Origin: CAZRGV01 sp964599655
GTDB taxonomy: Bacteria > Planctomycetota > Planctomycetia > Isosphaerales > Isosphaeraceae
Direction: 5' to 3'
DNA length: 51,557 nucleotides
Assembly (NCBI GenBank): GCA_964599655.1
Contig: CAZRGV010000032.1
Location: 1-51,557 of the forward strand
Part shown: positions 16,265 through 24,191 of the stretch, piece after piece
Position numbering within the stretch: position 1 is the first letter of the stretch
Layout of the letters: each line of letters opens with the position of its first letter
Position numbers and translations under genes: made by a program
Notes under the pieces: model-generated
Database searches by the model: none
What the model saw: only the letters and a program-made list of their open reading frames with translations
Told to the model about the DNA's origin: nothing

Positions 16265-17740
16265 ATGCCATTACCGAAAGTTGTCATCGTCGGTCGCCCC
16301 AACGTCGGGAAGTCGTCCCTGTTCAACTGGCTCTCCGGACGTCGGATCGCCATCGTGGACGATACGTCCGGCGTGACCCGGGACCGGGTCGGCTCCCTGA
16401 TCACTCTCGACGACGACAAGAGCCGGTTCGTGGAGTTGATCGACACCGGCGGGATCGGAATGGTGGATCGGGACGACCTGACGGAGCACGTCGAGCGCCA
16501 GATTGAAACGGCCATTCACGAGGCCGACCTGGTCCTGTTCGTGGTCGATTGCCGAGAGGGCCGGATGCCGCTGGACGAAGAGGTCGCCCAACGACTCCGC
16601 TACGCCGATAAGCCGATCATCCTCGTGATCAACAAGGCCGACGAGCCCGCGATGGACGCGCGGGGCGAGGAATTTTACAAGCTCGGCCGCGGCAAACCGG
16701 TCTATGTTTCGACGCTTCAGAACCGGAACAAGAAAGTTCTTCTGAAACTGATCGAGGACATGCTTCCGGAAGAAGAGTCGAGCGAGCCCACGAACGAGGC
16801 GATGAAGATCGCCATCGTCGGCCGCCCGAACACCGGAAAGTCCACATTCGTCAATACGCTGGCCCGGGCGGATCGGATGATCGTCTCGGAGATTCCGGGA
16901 ACCACGCGCGACTCGGTCGACGTTCGGTTCGAGCTCGACAGCCTGCCGTTCGTGGCCATCGACACCGCCGGGGTCCGCCGCAAGGCCAAGATTCGCGACG
17001 ATCTCGACTTCTACTCGGTTCACCGCGCCGAGCGATCGATCCGGCGGGCCGACGTCGTGTTTCTGTTCCTCGACCCAACCCAGGGGGTCGCCCGGCTCGA
17101 CAAGCAACTGGCCGACTACATCACCAAGCAATACAAGCCTTGCGTGCTGGTGATCAACAAGTGGGACCTGATGGCGTCGGGGCCCACGGGCGAGTCGATG
17201 CAGAAATACGCCTACTCGATTCAACACGCGTTTCGCACCATGCCCTACGCCCCCCTGGCGTTTATCACGGCCAAGACGGGGAAAAACGTCAAGTCGCTGT
17301 TGAACCTGGCGCAATCGATGTTCAAGCAGGCGAAACGACGCGTCAGCACCGGCACGTTGAACCGCGTCCTGCGAGAGGCGGTCGCGGCGCATCCTCCCGC
17401 GGTCCGAGAGAACCGCACCCCCAAGATCTATTACGCGACCCAGGTGGGCACGGCCCCGCCAACGGTCGTGCTGTTCGTCAACAGCCCGCAACTTTTTGAT
17501 CCGACCTATCAGCGCTATCTCCTGAACGTCTTCCGCGAGAAGCTCCCGTTCCGCGACATCCCGATCAAGCTCTACCTGAGAGCGAGGACGCAGACGTCGC
17601 CGCAGGATCGACGGTCATCCGACTCCTCGTTCGGGGACTCCGGCGCCGAGGTCGAGAGTCTCTCGAGCTGGTCGGAGGACGAGTTCGACGACAGTCTCGA
17701 CCAGGAAGTCAACGACCTCCTCACCGAGCTGGAAGACTGA
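16265..17740 (+). CDS. der: Ribosome-assembly GTPase Der (EngA)
   Basis: Der carries two consecutive GTPase domains and a KH-like C-terminal domain and is required for maturation of the 50S ribosomal subunit. The start at 16265 has GAGG 5 bases upstream and places the first P loop, Gly-Arg-Pro-Asn-Val-Gly-Lys-Ser, at residues 10-17; an upstream ATG at 16160 in frame adds residues not typical of the family. The second P loop, Gly-Arg-Pro-Asn-Thr-Gly-Lys-Ser, lies near 185. Asn-Lys-Ala-Asp and Asn-Lys-Trp-Asp give the G4 motifs of each domain. The 491-residue length includes a Ser/Asp/Glu-rich C-terminal tail of about 50 residues that is longer and more acidic than usual. Confidence 0.96.
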   Translation: MPLPKVVIVGRPNVGKSSLFNWLSGRRIAIVDDTSGVTRDRVGSLITLDDDKSRFVELIDTGGIGMVDRDDLTEHVERQIETAIHEADLVLFVVDCREGRMPLDEEVAQRLRYADKPIILVINKADEPAMDARGEEFYKLGRGKPVYVSTLQNRNKKVLLKLIEDMLPEEESSEPTNEAMKIAIVGRPNTGKSTFVNTLARADRMIVSEIPGTTRDSVDVRFELDSLPFVAIDTAGVRRKAKIRDDLDFYSVHRAERSIRRADVVFLFLDPTQGVARLDKQLADYITKQYKPCVLVINKWDLMASGPTGESMQKYAYSIQHAFRTMPYAPLAFITAKTGKNVKSLLNLAQSMFKQAKRRVSTGTLNRVLREAVAAHPPAVRENRTPKIYYATQVGTAPPTVVLFVNSPQLFDPTYQRYLLNVFREKLPFRDIPIKLYLRARTQTSPQDRRSSDSSFGDSGAEVESLSSWSEDEFDDSLDQEVNDLLTELED

Positions 17741-17892
17741 ACGGATTGGGCGGGCCGGCGGAGGATCGCGGCTTCGTTCCCCAGACCCTCGCAACCCATT
17801 CCGGCGATCCCGAGGATGCGATCGGGGGCGGACCGGCTCGGGCGCCCTCCGGACGCCGCATCGAGAATCGCGCTCGACGGATCTCGACACGG

Positions 17893-17921
17893 TTGCGGCG
17901 ACTTCGTGGCTGACCTATGAT
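17893..17921 (+). promoter_or_regulatory. Candidate promoter of the sugar isomerase-like gene
   Basis: TTGCGG (17893-17898) and TATGAT (17916-17921) are 17 bases apart. The predicted start of transcription falls just before the perfect inverted repeat at 17931-17960. The -35 match is only three of six. Confidence 0.33.
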
Positions 17922-17930
17922 CCTGGCTAC

Positions 17931-17960
17931 GCGTTTCCGATGCGTTCGTTGCGGAAACGC
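17931..17960. promoter_or_regulatory. Perfect 9-bp inverted repeat, possible operator
   Basis: GCGTTTCCG (17931-17939) and CGGAAACGC (17952-17960) form exact 9-bp arms around a 12-base centre. The position, directly downstream of a candidate promoter and 54 bases before the next gene, suits a repressor site. It could instead be a der terminator, but it is 190 bases past der and lacks a T tract. Confidence 0.4.
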
Positions 17961-18013
17961 TCGGGACGGGAATTCGGCTTGATCCCCTAGGCACCGATCC
18001 ACGAGACGAACCC

Positions 18014-18925
18014 ATGGCTCCGATGAATCGACGCGCGTTTCTGACCCGGACCGCCCTCGCGGCGGCGGCAGGTCCCCTCGCGATGACGGGCGCGGCCCGC
18101 GCCATCGAACCGATCGGCCGGACTCGCCCCAGTCACCTGAAGCTCAGCGTGGCGGCCTATTCGTTCCGCCAGTACCTGGACTTCAAGGCCCCCAAGATGG
18201 ACATGTTCGACTTTGTCAATCTCGCGGCCGACTACGGCCTCGACGGCGTGGAGCCAACCTCGTACTGGTTCCCGACCCCGGTCTCGGATCAGTACCTTCG
18301 CAAGCTGCAACAGCATGCGTTTCTGCTCGGACTGGACATCTCCGGCACGGCCATCCGCAACGATTTCTGCCTGGCGGAAGGCCCGAAGCGCGATGAGGAC
18401 CTGAAAGAGGTTCGTCAGTGGATCGACCACGCGGCCGCCCTGACGGCTCCGGTGATTCGCGTCTTCGGTGGCACCGTCCCACGGGGCGAGAACGAGGACC
18501 AGGTCGCGGAGCGGGCGATCGCGGGCATCGAGTCGGTGCTGCCTCACGCGGTCGAGAAGGGAGTCACCCTGGCGCTGGAGAATCACGGCGGAATCACCGC
18601 GACGCCCGCACAGCTTTTGAGACTGGTCAAGGGAGTCCACGCGCCGCAAGGCGGCTTCGGCGTGAACCTGGACACCGGGAACTTCCACGGCGACGACCCG
18701 TACGCCGAGCTCGCCGAGCTGGCGCCCTATGCCGTGAACGTTCAGGTGAAGACCGAGATTTCCCGCAAGGGGAAGAAGAAGGAGCCGGCCGACCTGTCGA
18801 AGGTCATCGGCATTCTCCGGGACGCGAAGTACTCCGGCTACGTCGTGCTCGAGTATGAAGGGGCCGAAGATCCGTTGAAGGCGGTTCCCAGGCATCTCAA
18901 GGAGCTTCGCGAGCTCATCGGCTGA
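18014..18925 (+). CDS. Tat-exported sugar phosphate isomerase/epimerase-like TIM barrel
   Basis: A 303-residue protein of the AP endonuclease 2/xylose isomerase-like TIM-barrel family (PF01261). The N-terminus has a twin-arginine signal (Asn-Arg-Arg-Ala-Phe-Leu at 5-10, then a hydrophobic Ala-rich stretch to about residue 30), so it should be exported folded. The barrel shows Leu-Glu-Asn-His-Gly-Gly and Asn-Leu-Asp-Thr-Gly-Asn, both expected near the metal site, and a final Glu-Tyr-Glu strand. Tat-exported members are abundant in planctomycetes, often alongside Gfo/Idh proteins in sugar degradation, but the substrate here is unknown. The ribosome-binding site is weak; Met4 is an alternative start. 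Its 3' end overlaps the convergent gene by 11 bases. Confidence 0.85.
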   Translation: MAPMNRRAFLTRTALAAAAGPLAMTGAARAIEPIGRTRPSHLKLSVAAYSFRQYLDFKAPKMDMFDFVNLAADYGLDGVEPTSYWFPTPVSDQYLRKLQQHAFLLGLDISGTAIRNDFCLAEGPKRDEDLKEVRQWIDHAAALTAPVIRVFGGTVPRGENEDQVAERAIAGIESVLPHAVEKGVTLALENHGGITATPAQLLRLVKGVHAPQGGFGVNLDTGNFHGDDPYAELAELAPYAVNVQVKTEISRKGKKKEPADLSKVIGILRDAKYSGYVVLEYEGAEDPLKAVPRHLKELRELIG

Positions 18926-21671
18926 CCGAAATCACGTGGGCGGGCTCGATCGTGGTGAGCAGTTCCCTCACCGCGGTTCGAGCCACGTCGCTGGGGGCCG
19001 TTTCCATGGCCGATTTCGCCGCGGCGCGGGCCGCGGCGCGGCGTCCGGCGTCCGCCTCGAGAACGGCCAGGCCGTAGAGCGCCTCGAAGAGGCCCGGTTC
19101 GATGGCAAGGGCCTCGTGATAGGCGCCTCGGGCCGCCGTGTAATCGTCTTGCGCCAGGTAGGTCACGGCCACGCGCGCCATCTTCAAGGCGGGCCTGGGC
19201 ACCGACACGGCGGATTGCCAGAGCGCGCGCGCCTGGTCGGTCTGGCCGAGATGCAGCCGCAGGGTCGCGATCCGATCGATCAGCTCCCAGGTGCGCCCTT
19301 CGGGGCCATACGCGTCTTCCAGAAGCCGCGCCGCCTCCTCGACCCGTCCGAGATCCAGCCGCGTCGAGACGGCGCGATCGAGCTCGCTCAGGTTCTTCCA
19401 GCTCGCGGGTTGCGACGACCCGAGGCTCGCCTTGAGTCCCGGCAACGCGGCGGCCGTCTCGGACTGGAGATTGGCCTGCATCCGGTTGATCGGGGTCAAC
19501 TGGGTGAGTCGCTCCAGGATCGGAATCGAGGCTTCGAGCATCCCGCGCGTTCGGTAGACGTTGGCCAGCGAGCCGAGCGTCGTGAAGTCGTCGGCGCCAC
19601 GTTCCAGGGCGTTGCGGAGGGCGACCGTGGCCCGGACGATCGAGAGATCGTGAATCGGGTCGAACGCCATCCGATACCGCGGGATCGGCTCCGGGCTCGC
19701 GAGCGGGTCGCGAAGCTGTTCGATCTGACCAAGGAGCTTCCAGGCCTCCGCGGAATCCGGGTTGGCCCGAAGCGCCCGATGGGCGTAGCCGTGCCCGAGT
19801 AAGACGAGCGGTCGCGCGACGGCCTGCCGCGAGCGCTGGATCAGGATCGACGCCAGGTTTCGAAGCGCCAGCGCCGAGGCGATCTGGCGCGGTTCTCCGT
19901 GGGGATCGGTCTCGGGGTCGGGCCGGAAATGCCGTTCGGTAAAGTCGACCGGCCGCAACGCCGCCGGATACGACTCGTGAACGAAGACCGCGGCGATGGG
20001 ATCAAACCAGACGCAACGCCAACGTGGATGGGCCATCAGCGTGGCCGCGACATCGGCCATCCGGGCATGAACCATGTCGACGAGGACGCCGGGATTGCCT
20101 TGCGACTGGAGCCGCTCGGTCCAGCCCGGTTGATCCGCCGCGATCATGCGCTGCAGGTCGATGTACTCGCTATAAAGCTCGGGGCCGATCACTTCGAGCC
20201 GCGCGTCGGCGAAGACCTTCCGCCGAGGTCCGTGATAGTATTCAAACAACGACGCGTGGCCATTGTGGAAACAGAGGAAACGCTCGGGCATTCCGGCCCG
20301 CCCAGCGAATTTCACGGCGTCGTGGGGAAACCAGAGGGGCCGTTCACCCAGCCCGATGGTCCGCCCTTCGCCCATCGCCTGGTAAACCGCGCCGCTGGCG
20401 ACGCCGCTGATGGCGAGCAGCAACACGCCCAGGGCAATCACCCGGGGAATCACCCGCGCTCGAAGCGAGGGGATCGTCCCAACCTTCTCTCGACGATGCC
20501 GACCAACGGCGGCCGCCCACTCGCCGAAGTTCCAGGCCGTCACCGTGCCGACCACCGTGGCGAACTGATGGCTGTTCCTCGTGGCCTTCCAGCTCAACAG
20601 GCTGAAGGTCAGAAACAGCAAGAGCCGAAAGGGACTCAGCCGCCAGGGTTCGGCCCGTTCGAGGCTCTCGGGCGTCGCGGATCGTTTTTTCCGCGTCTTC
20701 TTCTTGCCGGCTCGTTCAGGCTCGACCGGAGCCGGACGGGTCGTCACCCGGACCGCGGCCCGCCAGGTCAACGGGACCACAAAGCTCAAGGCCCCAAGAA
20801 TCATCGTGGTCAGATGCAAGATCAAGGGGACATTCCGCAGGCCGGCGTCCTGAATGAACGACGGCAGCGATTGCAGCTCGGCGATACTCTCACTGAAAAC
20901 CGGATTGCTCATCGTTCCCAGCAGATGCAACGGAAACAGGGCGCCCAGCAACCCGTACGGGTTCAACAGGCAGGCCACCCCCGTCAGAGCGCTCGCCGAA
21001 AGCACGAGCGTCCACCAGTTTCGCCGCGCACTCTGAAAGGCCCCTCGCGTCAACGCCGCATCCAACAGCGCGAAAACCAGCACCCCCGGTCCCAGGACAA
21101 AAAGCCCCTGCGAATTGACCCAGAAGACCTGGACCACCGGCAGCGCGAACGCCAGCCACGGCGACCGCTCCCAGCGAAACAAGATCGCCAGAAAGATGGA
21201 CATGTATAGTAATGTCAGTGTTTCTGGTCGAATATACATGCGACCGCCGAGCACGAACAGCGCCGGCAGCCATGCGAGGAGCATCACCCACAACGGCCAG
21301 TCGCGCTGGCGGCTTGTGACGAGGAGGAAGACGGCGAACGTGGTGATCACGCACTTGGCGAGGTTCAGGAACACGACGCCTCCGTGCGCGAAACCCCAGC
21401 TCAGCAGCAGCTCGAAACCCCAGTGCAGGTCGATCCAGGGTTTTTCCGAGGGGCCGCCGTACAGGTAGGTGTCGAAGGCGGGGATCTCGCCGGTTTCTCG
21501 GATCAGGTCGCCGGTGCGGAGATGCCACCAGAAGTCGGTGTCGTTCAGCGGGAAGACACCGAGCAAAAAGGTCAACGCCAGGAAGGCGAACAGCGAGATC
21601 GCGTCGACCAGCGTGAGCCCCCAGGGTGTTGGCGTCACGGGCTCGGCAATGGCGGCGCGAGTACGGGCCAT
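18915..21671 (-). CDS. Large membrane protein with C-terminal TPR repeats (unknown function)
   Basis: A 918-residue protein. The start at 21671 was chosen because the conserved-looking sequence and AGGAGG (12 bases upstream) fit it; the upstream extension is low in hydrophobicity. About ten to twelve transmembrane segments occupy residues 20-450, with an early Asp-Thr-Asp-Phe-Trp-Trp-His loop between the first two. That loop resembles the acidic/aromatic loops of GT-C membrane transferases. A Lys/Arg-rich cytosolic loop (Gly-Lys-Lys-Lys-Thr-Arg-Lys-Lys) lies near 330. The last 350 residues are Ala/Leu-rich paired helices of TPR type. A protein-glycosylation or polymer-export role is possible but unproven. 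The promoter region is shared with the divergent peroxiredoxin gene. Confidence 0.65.
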   Translation of the reverse strand: MARTRAAIAEPVTPTPWGLTLVDAISLFAFLALTFLLGVFPLNDTDFWWHLRTGDLIRETGEIPAFDTYLYGGPSEKPWIDLHWGFELLLSWGFAHGGVVFLNLAKCVITTFAVFLLVTSRQRDWPLWVMLLAWLPALFVLGGRMYIRPETLTLLYMSIFLAILFRWERSPWLAFALPVVQVFWVNSQGLFVLGPGVLVFALLDAALTRGAFQSARRNWWTLVLSASALTGVACLLNPYGLLGALFPLHLLGTMSNPVFSESIAELQSLPSFIQDAGLRNVPLILHLTTMILGALSFVVPLTWRAAVRVTTRPAPVEPERAGKKKTRKKRSATPESLERAEPWRLSPFRLLLFLTFSLLSWKATRNSHQFATVVGTVTAWNFGEWAAAVGRHRREKVGTIPSLRARVIPRVIALGVLLLAISGVASGAVYQAMGEGRTIGLGERPLWFPHDAVKFAGRAGMPERFLCFHNGHASLFEYYHGPRRKVFADARLEVIGPELYSEYIDLQRMIAADQPGWTERLQSQGNPGVLVDMVHARMADVAATLMAHPRWRCVWFDPIAAVFVHESYPAALRPVDFTERHFRPDPETDPHGEPRQIASALALRNLASILIQRSRQAVARPLVLLGHGYAHRALRANPDSAEAWKLLGQIEQLRDPLASPEPIPRYRMAFDPIHDLSIVRATVALRNALERGADDFTTLGSLANVYRTRGMLEASIPILERLTQLTPINRMQANLQSETAAALPGLKASLGSSQPASWKNLSELDRAVSTRLDLGRVEEAARLLEDAYGPEGRTWELIDRIATLRLHLGQTDQARALWQSAVSVPRPALKMARVAVTYLAQDDYTAARGAYHEALAIEPGLFEALYGLAVLEADAGRRAAARAAAKSAMETAPSDVARTAVRELLTTIEPAHVISVSR

Positions 21672-21871
21672 GTTCGGACGAGACCTCCTCGGAACGCGTT
21701 GACTCGGATGGATAAACACCAGTCTAACCCCTGGCCTCGCGCCGGGTCGAGGCGAGTCTCCAACAGGGGACGAACCGACTCGTTGAATCTGGCCCGATCG
21801 GGTGCTAACCTCGTGGACTCGACGGGTACCGCAACGATCGGTCTGGTTCTCTCGCAACGTGGAGGTGCGTG

Positions 21872-22414
21872 ATGCGCGCGTGGATGGCTCGGAGCGTCGC
21901 CCTTCTCGGTCTGGCTCTGGTGTTGAGGGGTGGCCCGGCTCTCGCCGAGCTGAAGGTGGGAGACAAGGCCCCAGACTTCGAGCTCAAGGGATCGGACGGA
22001 AAGACCCACAAGCTGTCGGATTATCACGGGAAGACGACGGTGGTTCTGGCCTGGTTCCCCAAGGCCTTCACGGGCGGTTGCACCAAGGAGTGCAAGTCGT
22101 TCCGCCAGAACAGCAAGGCCCTGAAATCGACCGGCGTCGCCTACTTCACCGCCAGCGTGGACGACGCCGAGACCAACAAGAAGTTCGCCGAGTCGCTCGA
22201 CCTGGATTACCCGATCCTGAGCGATCCGAGCAAGGAAACGGCGAAGGCGTACGGGGTGGTTCACGAGGGGCGCGCGGTTCCCGAGCGCTGGACGTTCTAC
22301 ATTGACAAGGACGGCGTCATCCGGGCCATCGACAAGTCGGTGCAGCAACGCACCGAACAGGCCGGCGAGGACGTGGTGGCGAAGCTCAAGGAACTGGGGC
22401 TGTCCGCCGAGTAA
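21872..22414 (+). CDS. Exported peroxiredoxin (AhpC/TSA, Bcp/PrxQ-like)
   Basis: A thiol peroxidase reducing hydrogen peroxide or organic hydroperoxides. It starts at the ATG at 21872 with GGAGG 6 bases upstream. Residues 1-25 are a Sec signal peptide ending Ala-Leu-Ala, so it acts outside the cytoplasm, whereas most Bcp proteins are cytosolic. The Prx motif Pro63-x3-Thr67-x2-Cys70 is intact and a second Cys at 74 (Cys-Thr-Lys-Glu-Cys) matches the resolving cysteine of PrxQ with four residues between partners. The mature part is about 155 residues, typical of the family. It is transcribed alone, divergent from the membrane-TPR gene. Confidence 0.9.
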   Translation: MRAWMARSVALLGLALVLRGGPALAELKVGDKAPDFELKGSDGKTHKLSDYHGKTTVVLAWFPKAFTGGCTKECKSFRQNSKALKSTGVAYFTASVDDAETNKKFAESLDLDYPILSDPSKETAKAYGVVHEGRAVPERWTFYIDKDGVIRAIDKSVQQRTEQAGEDVVAKLKELGLSAE

Positions 22415-22446
22415 CGCGGCGGAACGGTCATCGAGACGCTGCGGCC

Positions 22447-22489
22447 GAGAGCCTCACCCTGCTCAAGGAATCAGGCGGGGTGAGCCCTC
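22447..22489. terminator. Imperfect hairpin between convergent genes
   Basis: CTCACCC (22453-22459) pairs with GGGTGAG (22478-22484), with further interrupted pairing on both sides. It sits between the converging peroxiredoxin and metallopeptidase genes. No T tract. Confidence 0.3.
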
Positions 22490-22510
22490 GGTGGGTCGAT
22501 TCTCGGTTGT

Positions 22511-23059
22511 TCACGTCGGGAGCTGAAGATCGGACCAGCGGCCCTTGAGCTCGCCGAGGATTCGCCAGAAGAGGCGGCTGTGCATGCGGCCGGGCACTCG
22601 ACCGCAGGCCCGCGCCTGAAAACTGTGCGGCTCGGTGTATTCGAGGTGGTGCGCCATCTCGTGAAGGAAGGTGTCGAACAACTCGTCCAAGGGTCGGCGG
22701 CCGGTCTGCCGGTCGTGCGAGTAGATGCGAACGAGTTGTCGCCGCCGGTAATAGCCTCCGAGCACGCGAACCGTGGGGCGCGTGTTGACGTCCACCTTGA
22801 AATCGACCTGGCAGACATGAATGCGGGAAAAACGCGCGCGGAAGAGGGGGCCGATCGCCGAAATCGGCGGCTCGAATCCGCGCGGGCGGATGGCCCCCGC
22901 GGCGGCCTCCTCGCGGATCATGATCGGTTCAACGATCAATTGACCGCCGATGCGTCTCGCGCGTTCGGCGACATCATCGATGTCGAACTGGTGCGGGTCG
23001 ATCAGTTGTCGAGCGCCGTTGGGTAAGACCAGCCAGTACCGTTGCGACATGGGACGCAT
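22511..23059 (-). CDS. SprT-like zinc metallopeptidase domain protein
   Basis: A 182-residue protein. Starts at 23059 or 23050 are both possible; neither has a strong ribosome-binding site, and the open frame beyond is antisense to the SDR gene. The zinc motif His-Glu-Met-Ala-His-His is followed about 23 residues later by Met-His-Ser-Arg-Leu-Phe-Trp, which fits the HExxH...H-x-x-x-F pattern of SprT/Spartan-type peptidases. The N-terminal 100 residues are not clearly conserved. SprT-like proteins in eukaryotes cleave DNA-protein crosslinks; bacterial members are poorly studied. No signal peptide, so probably cytosolic. Confidence 0.68.
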   Translation of the reverse strand: MRPMSQRYWLVLPNGARQLIDPHQFDIDDVAERARRIGGQLIVEPIMIREEAAAGAIRPRGFEPPISAIGPLFRARFSRIHVCQVDFKVDVNTRPTVRVLGGYYRRRQLVRIYSHDRQTGRRPLDELFDTFLHEMAHHLEYTEPHSFQARACGRVPGRMHSRLFWRILGELKGRWSDLQLPT

Positions 23060-23148
23060 CGTGCGAGAACTTTCGTGAGTCGATCCGGAGAGAGATAGGA
23101 GACCGAACGCGAGGTCCGTGAGCGAACGCAACCTCGGCCGAATCCGGC

Positions 23149-23895
23149 TCAATACGTGGCCCGGCCGCCGCTGATGTCGTAGCACTGACCGGTGCAGAAG
23201 CTGGCCTCCGCGCTGGCCAGGTAATGCACCAGCGCGGCGATCTCCTCGATCCGCCCGGTTCGGCCCATGGGAATTCGAGACACCATGTAGTCGATCGTCG
23301 ATTGGGGCAACGTGTCGAGGATCGGCGTCCGCACGACCGCCGGCGCGATCGAGTTGACGGTCAGATCGGCCTTTCCGGCGACTTCCTTGGCGAGGGCCTT
23401 CGTCAGGTTGATCAGCGCGGCCTTCGAGGCCGAGTAGGGCATCAACGTGGGGTTGCCTTCCTTGCCGGCAATCGAGGCCACGTTGACGATCCGACCATAG
23501 CCCCGGGAGAGCATGCCCGGAACCGCCGCCTTGCAGAACAGGAACGGGCCGATCAGGTTGACCTCGAAGACCTGGCGAACCTCGTCGACGCCGAGTTCCC
23601 ACGTCACGGCCGCGCGCCCGGTGATGCCGGCGTTGTTCACGAGGATGTCCAGCGCCCCAAGCTCCGACTCAACCTGATCGACGGCCCGCCGGACGTCCGC
23701 CTCCGAGCAAACGCTGCCGGCGATGGCCAGGCCGCGCAGCTCGTCGGCCACGGCCGAGGCCGCCTCGGCGTTGGCGTCGAAGAGGACCAGCCGCGCGCCG
23801 GCCTGGCTCAGCCGCCTCGCGATTCCGGCCCCGATGCCCTGACCGGCTCCCGTCACCAGTGCGACGCGGCCCGACAACCCGAATGGATCCGACAT
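23149..23895 (-). CDS. SDR-family oxidoreductase (FabG-like)
   Basis: A 248-residue classical short-chain dehydrogenase. The nucleotide-binding motif Thr-Gly-Ala-Gly-Gln-Gly-Ile-Gly is at 15-22, Asn-Asn-Ala-Gly at 87-90, and the catalytic Ser141, Tyr154 and Lys158 are all present. Asp40 at the end of the second strand suggests a preference for NAD over NADP. It resembles 3-oxoacyl-ACP reductases and sugar/alcohol dehydrogenases, and with no acyl-carrier or sugar genes beside it the substrate is open. It is 89 bases upstream of the metallopeptidase gene on the same strand. Confidence 0.9.
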   Translation of the reverse strand: MSDPFGLSGRVALVTGAGQGIGAGIARRLSQAGARLVLFDANAEAASAVADELRGLAIAGSVCSEADVRRAVDQVESELGALDILVNNAGITGRAAVTWELGVDEVRQVFEVNLIGPFLFCKAAVPGMLSRGYGRIVNVASIAGKEGNPTLMPYSASKAALINLTKALAKEVAGKADLTVNSIAPAVVRTPILDTLPQSTIDYMVSRIPMGRTGRIEEIAALVHYLASAEASFCTGQCYDISGGRATY

Positions 23896-24191
23896 GAGTG
23901 CGACTCGATTCCGTGAATCCGCGTGCCTGAGCGATCCTCGAGGACGTGCCGAATGACCGCCTCGGAATCACCACACTAACATGATTTCGCGGTGTCGACC
24001 ATCTCCGTTTTCTCCGGCGACACCGGGTAAACTGTTGCACAACGGGCCGCGGGCGTCTATGTTCGGCAAGCAGACGGCCCCCGGTACCATCGAGACAGGA
24101 GGGGGGCCGATCCCACGCGATCCGGACCTTCGGCGGGCTCGCGCCGCCCGGAAGGCCTGGGTCCTCCGACCTCCGAAGGGAGTCCCACCCC

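Noticed and set aside
21195..21242. AT-rich patches inside genes (also at 1441-1470, 2897-2930 and 50010-50040), considered as foreign DNA or hidden promoters
   Set aside because: Each coincides with runs of Tyr, Ile, Asn, Lys or Met codons in otherwise normal coding sequence, which explains the local composition.
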